This document shows, piece after piece, positions 52,936 to 62,092 of a DNA stretch of 64,000 bases. Position numbers and translations under genes: made by a program. The stretch comes from Sandaracinaceae bacterium (GTDB lineage: Bacteria > Myxococcota_A > Polyangia > Polyangiales > Houyiibacteriaceae). Numbering within the stretch: the first letter of the stretch is position 1; each line of letters begins with the position of its first letter. Under the pieces are notes generated by a model. It was not told where the DNA came from. It was given only the letters and a program-made list of their open reading frames with translations, and did no database searches. The stretch spans positions 248,001-312,000 of the forward strand of contig JACKEJ010000008.1 of NCBI GenBank assembly GCA_020633055.1, in the 5' to 3' direction.

Positions 52936-54786
52936 ATGTGTCGAACATTCATCGGTGGGGTCCGTGTGTACGCGGGGCTCGTGCTCACTCTCTCGCTCGC
53001 GCTGCCGGGGGGCGCTTGGGCGCAGCGCCGACCCATGCCCACGCCGACACCGACACCTACGGCCACGGCCATCCCGGGGCGCATCGCAGGTGGGGGCACG
53101 CTGGAGAGTGACGGGCTCCTGGGAGCTCACCTGCGTGGCGCGCGGGTGACCCAGGCCGGGCGTGTGGCCCAGCTGGCGGGACGTCAGATCGAGGTGTCCC
53201 CGGGGCAGCGCGCACCCCTCTCGGCCATCACGCCCGTGCTCTTCGCGGAGCAGGACGCCCTGCGCTCCCAGCTGACCGCCGCGCGGGGCGCCACCCTGGG
53301 AGCGGTCGAGACGCACGACGAGGTGTACGACCTGGGCGACCGCGTGGCCGTCGTGCGCACCACGCGTTTCGTGGTGGCCGACGTGGCCGTGGCCCAGCGC
53401 GGCTCCCCCGTGCTGCGCACCTACTTCCAGGCGCGCGGGGCACAGCCAGCCACCATCACCCCCGAGGTGCGCGCGGGCCTGGCCGAGATGCGCGCCGAGC
53501 TGCAGCGGGTACCAGCCGGTCACCCGCTGCGCGCCGCCGCGGACCAGGGGGACGACGCGCTGCTCGCGGCCATCGCCCGCGGCGAGGGCGAGCTCGAGGT
53601 GGTGGACACCTTCGTGCTGCCGAGCGCGGCGCTGCCCACCCGCAACGGGGCGGTGCTGCTGCCCGCCAACTCGGGCAGCCGCTACGAGTACGCGAACATG
53701 CGCGAGGTCATGCGCATCCCGCCCGTGCGGGACTTCACCCAGCCGTCCGTGGTGGCCTCCCAGATGCCCGATACGGTCTCCGTGGAGGTCAACGCGCCGC
53801 GCGAGCGCAGCGTCACCAACGGCCCGGCAGTGGACCTCACCTACGAGTTCGTGAATGGCTTCACCATCGGACGCGCATGGGAGTGGGAGCGACGCTGGAA
53901 CTATCCGTCGGGCTTCTTCCGCGTCACGTTCAAGGCGGGCCTCGGCTTCGGCGTGCGTGTCCCCATCCGCGCCCACGTGCGCATGACGCCGTCGTTCATC
54001 CGCGTGGTCGACAGCGCGGACCGCAGCGACGCGTTCATGACCACCGTGCGCTTCGAGACCCTCGAGGCCGACCCAGCCTTCTACACGCGCGCGGGCATCT
54101 CGCAGGGGCAGCTCTTCGACGGCAAGGAGCTGGTGGTCGAGGCCTTCGCGGGCTTCGGCTACAAGTTCCGCGCGCTGTGGCACGACTGGGCGCACCGGCC
54201 CTACGACGAGGTGCGCTTCGACTACGGGCACGACTTCGCGCCGCCGTACGGCGCGAACTGGCAGAGCGTGCGCGACATCTTCATCCCGGCCGAGACCACC
54301 CAGACCGCCGTCGACCTGGGCATCATCCGCGGGGGCGTGCAGGCGGGGGTGCAGCTGGCGGCGCGTGGGCGCGTGACGGCCACGTTCCGAGCGCTGGTGC
54401 AGGGCAGCCGCACGGCCAGCACCTACGGGGGCGGGTCCCAGAACGAGTGGCGGCGCGTGTTCTCGTCGCCGACCGAGTCGGTGACATGGGGCGCCACGAT
54501 CCCCACGGCGGGCAACGTGACCAACACGCGCACCTACGGCTTCGAGGTGGGCGACCTGAGCTACACCAGCGACTGGAGCGTCGTGCCGGGCGCGCGGGTG
54601 TTCGTGACGGTGGGCGTCCCGGGCTTCAGCCGCACGTTCGACACGACGGTGTGGATCGAGCAGCTGCGGCTCGAGCTAGGCTCGGTGACGCTCGGCCGGC
54701 ACGAAGGCACGCGCCAGTGGGCGCGCGACGAGCGCGGGCGAAAGCAGTTCCGCAACATGTTCCAGCCCACGGGGTCGGAGGTCTGA
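52936..54786 (+). CDS. Secreted protein, unknown function
   Basis: 616 residues from ATG 52936. Signal peptide (VYAGLVLTLSLALPGGAWAQ) and a Pro/Thr-rich start (PTPTPTPTATA). The long mature part is predicted beta-rich (SVEVNAPRERSVTNGPAVDL, FRVTFKAGLGFGVRVPIRAH, WSVVPGARVFVTVGVPGF) with no cysteine in the parts I read and a basic end (ERGRKQFRNMFQPTG). It ends just before the Fic gene's operator region. The beta-rich secretory plan is common in Myxococcota; no family assigned. Confidence 0.6.
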   Translation: MCRTFIGGVRVYAGLVLTLSLALPGGAWAQRRPMPTPTPTPTATAIPGRIAGGGTLESDGLLGAHLRGARVTQAGRVAQLAGRQIEVSPGQRAPLSAITPVLFAEQDALRSQLTAARGATLGAVETHDEVYDLGDRVAVVRTTRFVVADVAVAQRGSPVLRTYFQARGAQPATITPEVRAGLAEMRAELQRVPAGHPLRAAADQGDDALLAAIARGEGELEVVDTFVLPSAALPTRNGAVLLPANSGSRYEYANMREVMRIPPVRDFTQPSVVASQMPDTVSVEVNAPRERSVTNGPAVDLTYEFVNGFTIGRAWEWERRWNYPSGFFRVTFKAGLGFGVRVPIRAHVRMTPSFIRVVDSADRSDAFMTTVRFETLEADPAFYTRAGISQGQLFDGKELVVEAFAGFGYKFRALWHDWAHRPYDEVRFDYGHDFAPPYGANWQSVRDIFIPAETTQTAVDLGIIRGGVQAGVQLAARGRVTATFRALVQGSRTASTYGGGSQNEWRRVFSSPTESVTWGATIPTAGNVTNTRTYGFEVGDLSYTSDWSVVPGARVFVTVGVPGFSRTFDTTVWIEQLRLELGSVTLGRHEGTRQWARDERGRKQFRNMFQPTGSEV

Positions 54787-54794
54787 ATGCGCCG

Positions 54795-54822
54795 TGAGCG
54801 ATATTGAGGGGAGTTATCGCTC
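54795..54822. promoter_or_regulatory. Fic operator, upstream inverted repeat
   Basis: TGAGCGATA at 54795-54803 and TATCGCTC at 54815-54822 form a pair of half-sites 11 bp apart, an inverted repeat. The same pair recurs 44 bp downstream. Confidence 0.6.
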
Positions 54823-54838
54823 GTTTCTTGGCCATTAG

Positions 54839-54867
54839 TGAGCGATAATGCCCTCCAGTATCGCTCA
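54839..54867. promoter_or_regulatory. Fic operator, inverted repeat overlapping the start codon
   Basis: TGAGCGATA at 54839-54847 and TATCGCTCA at 54859-54867, again 11 bp apart. The last A is the first base of the fic ATG. Two equal operators 44 bp apart indicate cooperative repression, and the second would cover the ribosome-binding region. The C-terminal winged helix of Fic proteins of this group is the expected binder (inference). Confidence 0.65.
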
Positions 54868-55973
54868 TGACCTGGAACTGGGAGCAGCTCGACTGGCCGA
54901 ACTTCCGCTATGACGCGGCGTCGTTGGCGCCCGTCACGCGGGAGTTCTTCCGACGCGCGGGAGAGCTGGGGGGCGTGGCCGAGCACCTCGAGTCTGCGGA
55001 ACGCGCGGGGCTGCAGGCGGAGCTGCTCAGCGACGAAGCCGTCGAGTCGGCAGGCATCGAGGGTGAAGTCCTGTTGCGCTCTTCCGTGCGCTCCAGCCTG
55101 CGGCGGCACTTCGGACTCCATGCGCCCGATGCGCAAGGTGGTGCCCGCGAGCGCGGCATGGCCGAGCTCATGGCAGCGGTCCACGACGACTGGGACCACG
55201 AGCTGACCGAGGCGCAGCTGTGCGCGTGGCAGCGGTGGGTAGTCGCGGGACAGCGCGGAGGGCCAGTCGCAGCCGGTCGCTACCGCGAGGATGGGGATCC
55301 GATGCAGATCCTGTCGGGGCCGTCGTACGCACCACGCGTGCACTTCGTCGCCCCCCCAGCGGTGCGTGTGCCGGAGGAGATGGGGGCATTCCTCGCGTGG
55401 TTCGAGGAGACGCGCCGGGATACGTCCGTAGACCCCCTCGCACGGGCGGGCATCGCGCACCTCTACTTCGTGTCCATCCACCCGTTCGAAGACGGGAACG
55501 GTCGCGTCGGGCGTGCCATCGCCGAGGTGGCGTTGGCGCAGGGCCTGGGACACCCGAGCCTCGCGTCCTTGTCGAGCGCCATCGCACGGCATCGGGACGA
55601 CTACTACGACGCTCTCGAGCGCGCGAGTCGCGGCAACGACGTGGGCGAGTGGCTGCACTACTTCGGCGACACGGTGCTGCAAGGCCAGGCGCAGAGCCTG
55701 CGCTTCGTGCGGTTCCTGGTGGCGAAGACGCGCTTCCTGGACCGCTTTCGGGGGGCGCTGAACGCGCGGCAGGAGAAGGCCCTGCTGCGCATGCTGCGCG
55801 AGGGACCGGCTGGCTTCGAGGGTGGGCTCTCCGCGGGCAACTACGTGACCATCACGAAGGCTGCGCCCGCCACCGCGCGACGCGACCTGGGCGAGCTGGT
55901 GGCGCTGGGCGCGCTGCGGCGCACGGGAGAGAAGCGGGGCACGCGGTATTGGCTGACCCTGAGTGAAGACTGA
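54867..55973 (+). CDS. Fic family protein (protein adenylyltransferase)
   Basis: 368 residues. The Fic active site HPFEDGNGRVGR is at residues 205-216, with catalytic His205. The inhibitory motif SAGIEG (61-66) sits in the N-terminal region, as in class II Fic proteins where its Glu keeps the enzyme off until relieved. A C-terminal winged-helix-like domain (SAGNYVTITKAAPATARRDL, then VALGALRRTGEKRGTRYWL) likely binds DNA. Fic enzymes usually transfer AMP to a target hydroxyl. The gene is autonomous with a doubled operator over its start. Confidence 0.9.
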   Translation: MTWNWEQLDWPNFRYDAASLAPVTREFFRRAGELGGVAEHLESAERAGLQAELLSDEAVESAGIEGEVLLRSSVRSSLRRHFGLHAPDAQGGARERGMAELMAAVHDDWDHELTEAQLCAWQRWVVAGQRGGPVAAGRYREDGDPMQILSGPSYAPRVHFVAPPAVRVPEEMGAFLAWFEETRRDTSVDPLARAGIAHLYFVSIHPFEDGNGRVGRAIAEVALAQGLGHPSLASLSSAIARHRDDYYDALERASRGNDVGEWLHYFGDTVLQGQAQSLRFVRFLVAKTRFLDRFRGALNARQEKALLRMLREGPAGFEGGLSAGNYVTITKAAPATARRDLGELVALGALRRTGEKRGTRYWLTLSED

Positions 55974-56148
55974 CGGGCTGACCGAGGAGGACATGTCAGA
56001 CGCCGCAGGGCGGCGAGCAGCGTGTTCGGTCAGGGCTGCGCTATCGCTTCCCGTTCGTGTTCGAGCCGGGCACCGCACCGCCGCCGACGCGCTGAGCCGA
56101 GCTTGACCACCGTCGTGCCCCGACCCGCGCCAAAGGGACGCAGGCGCG

Positions 56149-59100
56149 TCAGCCTTCCTCCTCGCCCTCCTCCGTGAACCCCGCGTGAGCCTCGGCCAGG
56201 ACCGCGAAGCGCGCGTCACCGTCGGCCACGTCGCGCCACGAAGGACACGTGCCGGCCTTCACCTGTTCCGCGCTGTCCGCGCGCGGACCACCCAACAGCC
56301 CCTGCGCGCCCGGCGTGAGCGCCACCGCTTCCAGCGTCACGTGCGCGTCATCGTCCACGGCCACCGCGTTCTCGCTCCCGCCAGCCAGCGCGCCGCCGAC
56401 CACCTGCACGCGCGCGCGGTCGTACGCAAAGATCGCGTTCTCGCCGGGCGCCTCGATGGTGCACCCGTCGAACCACGCCTCGGCGTCGTCCGCCAGCTCC
56501 ACGCCGGCCGAGCCGGTGCCGTCGATGCGCGTGTCGACCAGCCACAGCGCCGTCTCTCCGAACGCGCCGATGGCCGCGCTCTTGCCCTCCGCGAGCGTGC
56601 AGCCCTGCACCCACGCGTGCGCTCCGTCGAGCCGCAGCGCGAGGTCGCCGCAGCCACGCGCCGTGCAGTCGTGCACCACGGCCTTGCCACCGCTGGTGAC
56701 GTACACGGCCTCCTCGCCCGGGGCCTCCATCTCACAGTGCAGCGCGGTGACCAGGGCGCCGTCGCACAGCACGGCCTGCGCGCCCGGCTCGATGAAGCGG
56801 CACCGATGCAGCAGCGACACGACGCCCTGCCCCAGCGCCACGCCCACGCCCCCGGAGCGCACCTCGAGGCCGTCCGCGTAGAAGGAGCCGCCGTCGGTGG
56901 CGAGCACCGCGTTGCCCTGGCCAGAGCGCGCGCTGCCGTGGTCCCACGAGAGCTTGGCGTCGTGGTGCACCCAGGCCGCGCCCGCGGCGGCCTCCACGGT
57001 CACCTCGCGCAGCCGGACCGTCGCCCCCGTCGTGGCCTCCACGCCGACCACCGCCCCGGCGCGCAGGCTGGCGCTCTCGACCACCAGCTCGGCCCCGTCA
57101 GTCGCGAACACGGCCCCCGCCTCGTCGTGCCCCTCGATGCTCCCGCCCACCCACTCGGGGTAGTCGTCGACCGCGCCCCGAGCCCAGACCGCCGCCTGCG
57201 CCGAGTGCACCACGGTGCAGCCCTCGAAGCGTGCACCCGCGCCGGGCCACAGCGCCACCGCAGACCCGCCACACGTGTCGAACGTGCAGTCGAGGAAGAC
57301 GGCCCGAAACGCGTCGAACACCTGCAGGTGCGCGCCCGCGCTGCGCTCGAAGCGCACCCCCACCAGCTCGGCCCGCGCGCCGTCGCCGACCACGGCGCCC
57401 ACGCCGGCGTTGTCCAGCAGGGCACACCCGCGCAGCCGCAGCGTGCCACCGTCGACGGACGCTGCCGTCGTCAGCTCCGTGCCACGCGCCGTCACGTCGT
57501 GAGCCACGATCTCGCCGCCGCGCGCCACCCACGCGTGCGTCTCGGCATCCGTGATGCACCCCCCGTCCATGCACGCGCTCCCGAGCGCCTCGACACCCGT
57601 ACCGGACTCCTCGATGTGCACCCCAGACAGGCCGAGCTCTGCGTTGGGCCCCACCCAGCACGCGACGCCGCGCTCGGCGCGCACGCGCACGTCCATCAGC
57701 AGCGCGTGCTCGCTCGCGGTCACCTCGAGCGCGTTGCGGGCGGCCTCGATGGACCCGCCGCGCATGCAGAGGTAGCCGGACTCGACCACCACCCCCGCCG
57801 AGGGCGCGCCGTGCTCGGCGCCCAGCGCGCGCACATCGACGCCTTCGAGGAAGAGGGACGCCCCCGCCACGGTGAGCGCCACCCCGTGACCCTCGGGCGA
57901 GAGCACCACCCCGGGGCCCGCGGCGATCAGCTCGACGCTCGTGGCCACGCGCAGGGGCGCGCGGTAGGTGCCCGGCGCGAGCCGCAGGCGGTCCCCGGGC
58001 TCGGCGGTGTGGAGCGTGTCGAGCAGCGTGTCGGGGTCCACGTCGCGCGTCCGCATGCGCGGCTCGCTCGGCGGGGGCACATCGCCCGTCGAGGTCTCCC
58101 ACGGCGTCTCGCGCCACGCCCCACCGGGCCCGAGCAGCTTGGCCACGGCGACCTCCACCTCGGCCAGCACGTCCTCGTCGTCACGCGCGTTCTCTTCGCA
58201 CCACGCGCGGTAGCTCACCGCATAGGCGGTCCCGAAGCTCTCCCAGCTGTCGAAGCGGGGACGCGCAAGGCGCTCGGCGCGCAGGCACGCGGCCCAAGCC
58301 TCGTCGCGCGGGAGCATCCCCGCCACGTACGCCCGGCCAGCGAGCGCAGAAGCGCGCCCCAGGTCCCAAGCGAGCGCCGCGTCGTCGCGCTCGGCGTCCG
58401 ACTCGTCGCGCGCCGGGTCCGACGTGGGGTCCAGCAGCCCGGCGAGCGTGCGCCGCAGCCCCTCGGGCGTGGTGCGCCCCCAGTGCGCCGCATGACCCGC
58501 GAAAGCAGGCCCCGCACCCACCACGCGCAGCGCGCCGCCTAGCACGTCGTGCCGCTGCTCGTCGCGCTGGTAGAGGATGCTGCCCAACGCGAGCACGCGC
58601 CGCTGGGCCGGGCTCGTGGCGTAATCGTCGGGGACGTCCAGCTCGGGGCGGCGCGCATCATTCCGGCGCACGGCAGCGGCCTCGTCGAGCCACTCCACGA
58701 ACGAGAGCGCGAGCGGACGCGCACCCCACGCGTCCTCGTCACGGTCGAGCCACAGCAGCTCCCCGTCGTGCGGCCCCATGGTCTCCACCGCCAACAGCCG
58801 CTCGCCCTCGCCCGCGAAGAGCGGCACGCAGGTCGGCGTCGCCGGCGGCACCAGGCGCTCGGCGCGCAGCCCGTCCCAGTGCGCGCGCACCTCGGCCGCG
58901 CTCAGCGCGCGCGCACGGAAGCGGGGATGCAGGCCCTGTCCGTACTCCTCCTGGGGCGCGTCCTCGGGCTGGCCGTCGTGCAGGGCGAACCACGTCTGCA
59001 GCGTCGCCGGCAGCCCTTGCGCCGCGAGCCCATCCAGCTCAGCCGCATCGCTCCCCCGCAACGGGACACAGCTGGACTCGCGCACCAACGCGAGCAGCTC

Positions 59101-59565
59101 CTCCAGCACCTCACCGAAGGGACGCGCGGGGCGCGGAGGGCGCGCCAAGCTCACGCCGCGCTGCTCCAGCACCTCGGTCAAGAACGCATTCAGCGTGAGC
59201 GGCCCATCGACCACGTCGACGAGTGACCCGTCACGCATCACCCGCACGACATCCCCATCGCGCGTCTCGAACAGCGCGAACCCGGCGTCGTCCGCCCCCG
59301 TCTGCTCGGCCATCTCCTCCGCCGCGAGCAGCCGCCATTCGACGCGCGGGTGCAGCGAGGGCGCGCCGGGCTCCTGGCCGTCGTGCCAGCGGTAGAGCCC
59401 CGTCAGCGCCGCCGGCAGACGCTGCCCCGGGACGCGCTGCGCCACCGCCCCCAGCACCCCGCGCGCGACGGGCGGCCGCAGCCCCAGCGAGGCGGCATCT
59501 CTCCCGAAGGAGACATCGAGCAAATCCAACAAGGCCAAGACCGTGCGCTCGGGGGCGTGTGCCAT
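56149..59565 (-). CDS. Large SUKH-SUKH-DUF1266-beta-helix protein
   Basis: 1138 residues from ATG 59565. Two SUKH/SMI1-KNR4-like segments: LPAALTGLYRWHDGQEPGAP with VEWRLLAAEEM (about residues 45-90), and LPATLQTWFALHDGQPEDAP with FRARALSAAEV (about 190-235). Next a DUF1266 domain (about 400-460): AWDLGRASALAGRAYVAGM and FDSWESFGTAYAVSYRAW. The rest (about 530-1090) is a right-handed parallel beta-helix of roughly 20-residue turns, such as CTARGCGDLALRLDGAHAW and GCTLAEGKSAAIGAFGETAL. No signal peptide, so cytosolic. The combination is unusual; see findings. Function unknown. Confidence 0.75.
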   Translation of the reverse strand: MAHAPERTVLALLDLLDVSFGRDAASLGLRPPVARGVLGAVAQRVPGQRLPAALTGLYRWHDGQEPGAPSLHPRVEWRLLAAEEMAEQTGADDAGFALFETRDGDVVRVMRDGSLVDVVDGPLTLNAFLTEVLEQRGVSLARPPRPARPFGEVLEELLALVRESSCVPLRGSDAAELDGLAAQGLPATLQTWFALHDGQPEDAPQEEYGQGLHPRFRARALSAAEVRAHWDGLRAERLVPPATPTCVPLFAGEGERLLAVETMGPHDGELLWLDRDEDAWGARPLALSFVEWLDEAAAVRRNDARRPELDVPDDYATSPAQRRVLALGSILYQRDEQRHDVLGGALRVVGAGPAFAGHAAHWGRTTPEGLRRTLAGLLDPTSDPARDESDAERDDAALAWDLGRASALAGRAYVAGMLPRDEAWAACLRAERLARPRFDSWESFGTAYAVSYRAWCEENARDDEDVLAEVEVAVAKLLGPGGAWRETPWETSTGDVPPPSEPRMRTRDVDPDTLLDTLHTAEPGDRLRLAPGTYRAPLRVATSVELIAAGPGVVLSPEGHGVALTVAGASLFLEGVDVRALGAEHGAPSAGVVVESGYLCMRGGSIEAARNALEVTASEHALLMDVRVRAERGVACWVGPNAELGLSGVHIEESGTGVEALGSACMDGGCITDAETHAWVARGGEIVAHDVTARGTELTTAASVDGGTLRLRGCALLDNAGVGAVVGDGARAELVGVRFERSAGAHLQVFDAFRAVFLDCTFDTCGGSAVALWPGAGARFEGCTVVHSAQAAVWARGAVDDYPEWVGGSIEGHDEAGAVFATDGAELVVESASLRAGAVVGVEATTGATVRLREVTVEAAAGAAWVHHDAKLSWDHGSARSGQGNAVLATDGGSFYADGLEVRSGGVGVALGQGVVSLLHRCRFIEPGAQAVLCDGALVTALHCEMEAPGEEAVYVTSGGKAVVHDCTARGCGDLALRLDGAHAWVQGCTLAEGKSAAIGAFGETALWLVDTRIDGTGSAGVELADDAEAWFDGCTIEAPGENAIFAYDRARVQVVGGALAGGSENAVAVDDDAHVTLEAVALTPGAQGLLGGPRADSAEQVKAGTCPSWRDVADGDARFAVLAEAHAGFTEEGEEEG

Positions 59566-59656
59566 GGCGCGCACGTTGCCACACATGGCCCGACAGCGCG
59601 ACGGTCTCACGGGTCTTGCGATGCGCCTGCAACCCCCGACTCGCGGGGGCGCTCGC

Positions 59657-61183
59657 TCACACCAGCGGGCGCTCCCGCATGCGCCACGCCAGGCGCGTCG
59701 CGATGGACATGATGCTCAGCTGCGGGTTCACGCCCAGGCTGGTGGGCAGCACGGAGCCGTCCACCACGTAGAGCTCGTCCAGGTCGAAGGCGCGTCCGTC
59801 GGCGTCCACCACGGCGCTGACGCCGTCCTTGCCCATGCGGGCCGTGCCGAGCGGGTGCTGCGACGAGGTCTCGAAGCGGCTCATGGGGATGGCGTCGAGG
59901 TCGAGCTTGCGGAAGGCGTCCGCGTCGAGCCCGTGGGTGAGCCCAAGCAGCGGCGGGAAGAGCTCCTTCGCGCCCGCGGCGAGGTAGGTCTCACCGAGCG
60001 CGCGGATGATGGCGCTGACCTTGGGGCGGTCCTCCTTGGCCATGCGGTACGTGACGATGGGCTCGCGGCCGAAGCCCTGGCGCACCGTGCCCCCGCCCTC
60101 GTCGTGGATCATGCCGCCGAACATCGCGATGTTGGGCAGCTGCTGGGCGCGCGCGTGGTGCGAGGCGCCGATGCCCGGCATGGTGGCGCCGATGACGCTG
60201 GGCGGGATGAACACGCTCACCAGCGTGGCGCCCTCGTCCTCGAACGCGTCGCTGAAGGCGGACTGCATCGCGCCGCGCCAGCCACGCACGTCCTCGTCGA
60301 AGCGCGCCATCATGCGGAAGCCGGGGTGCAGCGTCATGCGCTTGCCCAGCACCTTGCTGCGCCGACCGACGCCGCTGCGCATGAGGATCAGCGGCGTGTA
60401 CCAAGCGCTGCAGGCCAGCACCACGCGGCGCGCGTGCACGGTGAGCTTGTCGCCGGGGCGCCCCTCGGGCCCGTTCAGCACGCGCCCGGTCACGCCCACG
60501 GCGCGGCCACCGCGACTGACCACCTTGTCCACCAAGCAGTGCGAGTAGACCGTGGCGCCCGCGGCGACGGCGCGCGGCAGGTAGCTCAGGTCCACGCTCA
60601 GCTTGGCGCCCTCGGGGCAGCCGAAGTTGCAGCGCCCGCACCCGTGACAGTCGCGCGTGTTGCGCCGCAGGGGCTTCAGCTCGAAGCCGCGCTTGCGGGC
60701 CCCCTCGTCGAAGAGCGTGGTCGCGCGCGAGCGCATGGCGGTGGGCACGGTCTCGATGTGGCAGTGTTTCTCCACCGCGAGCGTGGCCTCCTCCATGGAC
60801 GCCTCGGTGTACTCGGGCAGGCCGTGGTGCCGCTGCCACTCGTGCAGGATGCGCCCCGGCAGGCGGAAGCACACGCCGCCCGTGAGCACGGACGAGCCGC
60901 CCACCACCTTGCCCATGGTGACGTTGATGGCGGGCGAGTCCCCGAGGGGCACCGCCACCGTCATGCCTCCGTCGCGCCAGATGTGCCGCAGCGACTCGCT
61001 CACGCGCATGGCGCCGTACTCGGCCTGCGGGACGCGCGCGCCCTCCTCCAGCACGATCACGCGCTGCCCGGCCTCGGCCAGCTCCGTCGCCACCACGGCG
61101 CCGCTGGCGCCCGAGCCCACCACCACCACGTCCGCGTCCACGATGAGCGCGCCGCGGTGATCCCGTCCGCTGAGGTACGTCAC
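59657..61183 (-). CDS. GMC family oxidoreductase
   Basis: 508 residues from GTG 61183, overlapping the small upstream gene's stop by 4 bp. FAD motif VVVVGSGASGAVVATELAEAG, then MGKVVGGSSVLTGGVCFRLP and a cysteine segment DCHGCGRCNFGCPEGAKLS. C-terminal signature SSQHPLGTARMGKDG and LPTSLGVNPQLSIMSIATRLA. It probably oxidises an alcohol or a hydrophobic hydroxyl compound. The small protein before it resembles the usual small partner of such enzymes. Confidence 0.85.
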   Translation of the reverse strand: MTYLSGRDHRGALIVDADVVVVGSGASGAVVATELAEAGQRVIVLEEGARVPQAEYGAMRVSESLRHIWRDGGMTVAVPLGDSPAINVTMGKVVGGSSVLTGGVCFRLPGRILHEWQRHHGLPEYTEASMEEATLAVEKHCHIETVPTAMRSRATTLFDEGARKRGFELKPLRRNTRDCHGCGRCNFGCPEGAKLSVDLSYLPRAVAAGATVYSHCLVDKVVSRGGRAVGVTGRVLNGPEGRPGDKLTVHARRVVLACSAWYTPLILMRSGVGRRSKVLGKRMTLHPGFRMMARFDEDVRGWRGAMQSAFSDAFEDEGATLVSVFIPPSVIGATMPGIGASHHARAQQLPNIAMFGGMIHDEGGGTVRQGFGREPIVTYRMAKEDRPKVSAIIRALGETYLAAGAKELFPPLLGLTHGLDADAFRKLDLDAIPMSRFETSSQHPLGTARMGKDGVSAVVDADGRAFDLDELYVVDGSVLPTSLGVNPQLSIMSIATRLAWRMRERPLV

Positions 61184-61626
61184 GACGCGCCCTCCACCAT
61201 GCAGCCATCGGTCACGCCCACGCTGCGACGCACCTCGGGGTGCTCGTACCAGATGAAGCAGAGCATGGTCTTGGCCGCGAGCACCGAGAGCCCGGCCGAG
61301 GACTGCTCCACCCGCTCGATGGCGTGCACGCGGTCCTCGAGCGACAGCCGCGTCAGCGGCGGGGCCTTTCCGATGGCCAGCGGCGCCAGCGTGAGCAGCC
61401 CCGTCACCGCCGATTGGAACACAAGCTGCGCGCGCGAGCCGGCGTGCGCCAGGTAGTGGTCCAGTTCGTCCAGCAGCCAGTCCACGCGCTCGACGGGGGG
61501 CGGGCCCTCCTCGCTCATGAACAGCGCCTCGGCGAACGAGCGGGTGGCCGCGCGCAGCGGTCGCGGCATGCGCCAATGACGGTGCGCGGCGTCGGCCACG
61601 CGCACACGGGTGGGGTTGGTGCTCAT
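61180..61626 (-). CDS. Small partner of GMC oxidoreductase (possible gluconate-dehydrogenase-subunit-3 type)
   Basis: 148 residues from ATG 61626 (an open frame extends up without coding character). The pattern MPRPLRAATRSFAEALFMSE, LDELDHYLAHAGSRAQLVFQ and LTLAPLAIGKAPPLTRLSLE resembles the small helical proteins that precede GMC oxidases and act as maturation or electron-transfer partner. It overlaps the GMC gene by 4 bp. The name is inference from position and pattern. Just upstream lies the hairpin-rich element. Confidence 0.6.
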   Translation of the reverse strand: MSTNPTRVRVADAAHRHWRMPRPLRAATRSFAEALFMSEEGPPPVERVDWLLDELDHYLAHAGSRAQLVFQSAVTGLLTLAPLAIGKAPPLTRLSLEDRVHAIERVEQSSAGLSVLAAKTMLCFIWYEHPEVRRSVGVTDGCMVEGAS

Positions 61627-61697
61627 GGCACGCAGTGTCAACCGATGGGTGATGGGCTGACAAGCCCCTGTGAGGCCGCGAACGGCGCAGGCTGATT

Positions 61698-61724
61698 GAG
61701 CGCCCCCAACCGTAGGGGGCTCTC
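61698..61724. terminator. Hairpin before the GMC operon
   Basis: GCCCCC-AACCGTA-GGGGGC, extended by GAG/CTC, a strong stem with a 7-base loop. It lies about 70 bp before the small GMC-partner start. Without a T-run it could be a terminator, an attenuator or part of the neighbouring hairpin cluster. Confidence 0.35.
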
Positions 61725-61745
61725 GCATGTGGCACCCTGGACTGG

Positions 61746-62058
61746 AGAGGCTGTCTTTCGAGAAAGCTGCGAATAGGGGCACCCCGGACTAAAGTCCGGG
61801 GCAGCATCCTTCCGAGCGCCCGGCTACCGCCGGGCACTCGGAAAAGTCCTCCCCACAAGGGGGGAGGACTGTCTTGCTCGGCGCCGCCGCAACTACAAGG
61901 TTGCGAGCGTCCCGCCGAACACCCGCCAGCAGTCCACAAGGCGCAGTCCGCCTCCGCAGGGGGCGGACTTCGAGCGCGCGATCACCTGAGATCGCTGCCC
62001 CGGACTTCAGTCCGGGGTGCCCAAATCCGGGACGGTGTGCCGTTCCGAGACAGCCTCT
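61746..62058. repeat. MITE-like multi-hairpin element
   Basis: A gene-free 313-bp block that is almost all palindromes. The ends are AGAGGCTGTCT (61746-61756) and its complement (62048-62058). Inside, two 29-bp repeats face each other: each is itself a hairpin CCCCGGACT/AGTCCGGGG (61782-61801 and 61998-62017), and they match with one mismatch. Between them are further stems: CCGAG...CTCGG with GCCCGGC/GCCGGGC (61812-61841), AGTCCTCCCC/GGGGAGGACT (61845-61870), GCAAC/GTTGC (61889-61904), AGTCCGCC/GGCGGACT (61945-61969) and GCGATC/GATCGC (61978-61995). It looks like a non-autonomous mobile or REP-type element; an RNA role is possible. Confidence 0.65.
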
Positions 62059-62092
62059 TCACTCCCGGGTGCCCACCAAACGCAACCCCCCC

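Noticed and set aside
56185..58542. A 785-codon plus-strand open frame opposite the beta-helix protein
   Set aside because: Antisense of a real gene with recognisable domains; the translation is repetitive Arg/His/Ala-rich without features.
61698..62058. CRISPR array in the palindrome-rich intergenic block
   Set aside because: The stems differ in sequence and spacing and there are no direct repeats with equal spacers or cas genes.
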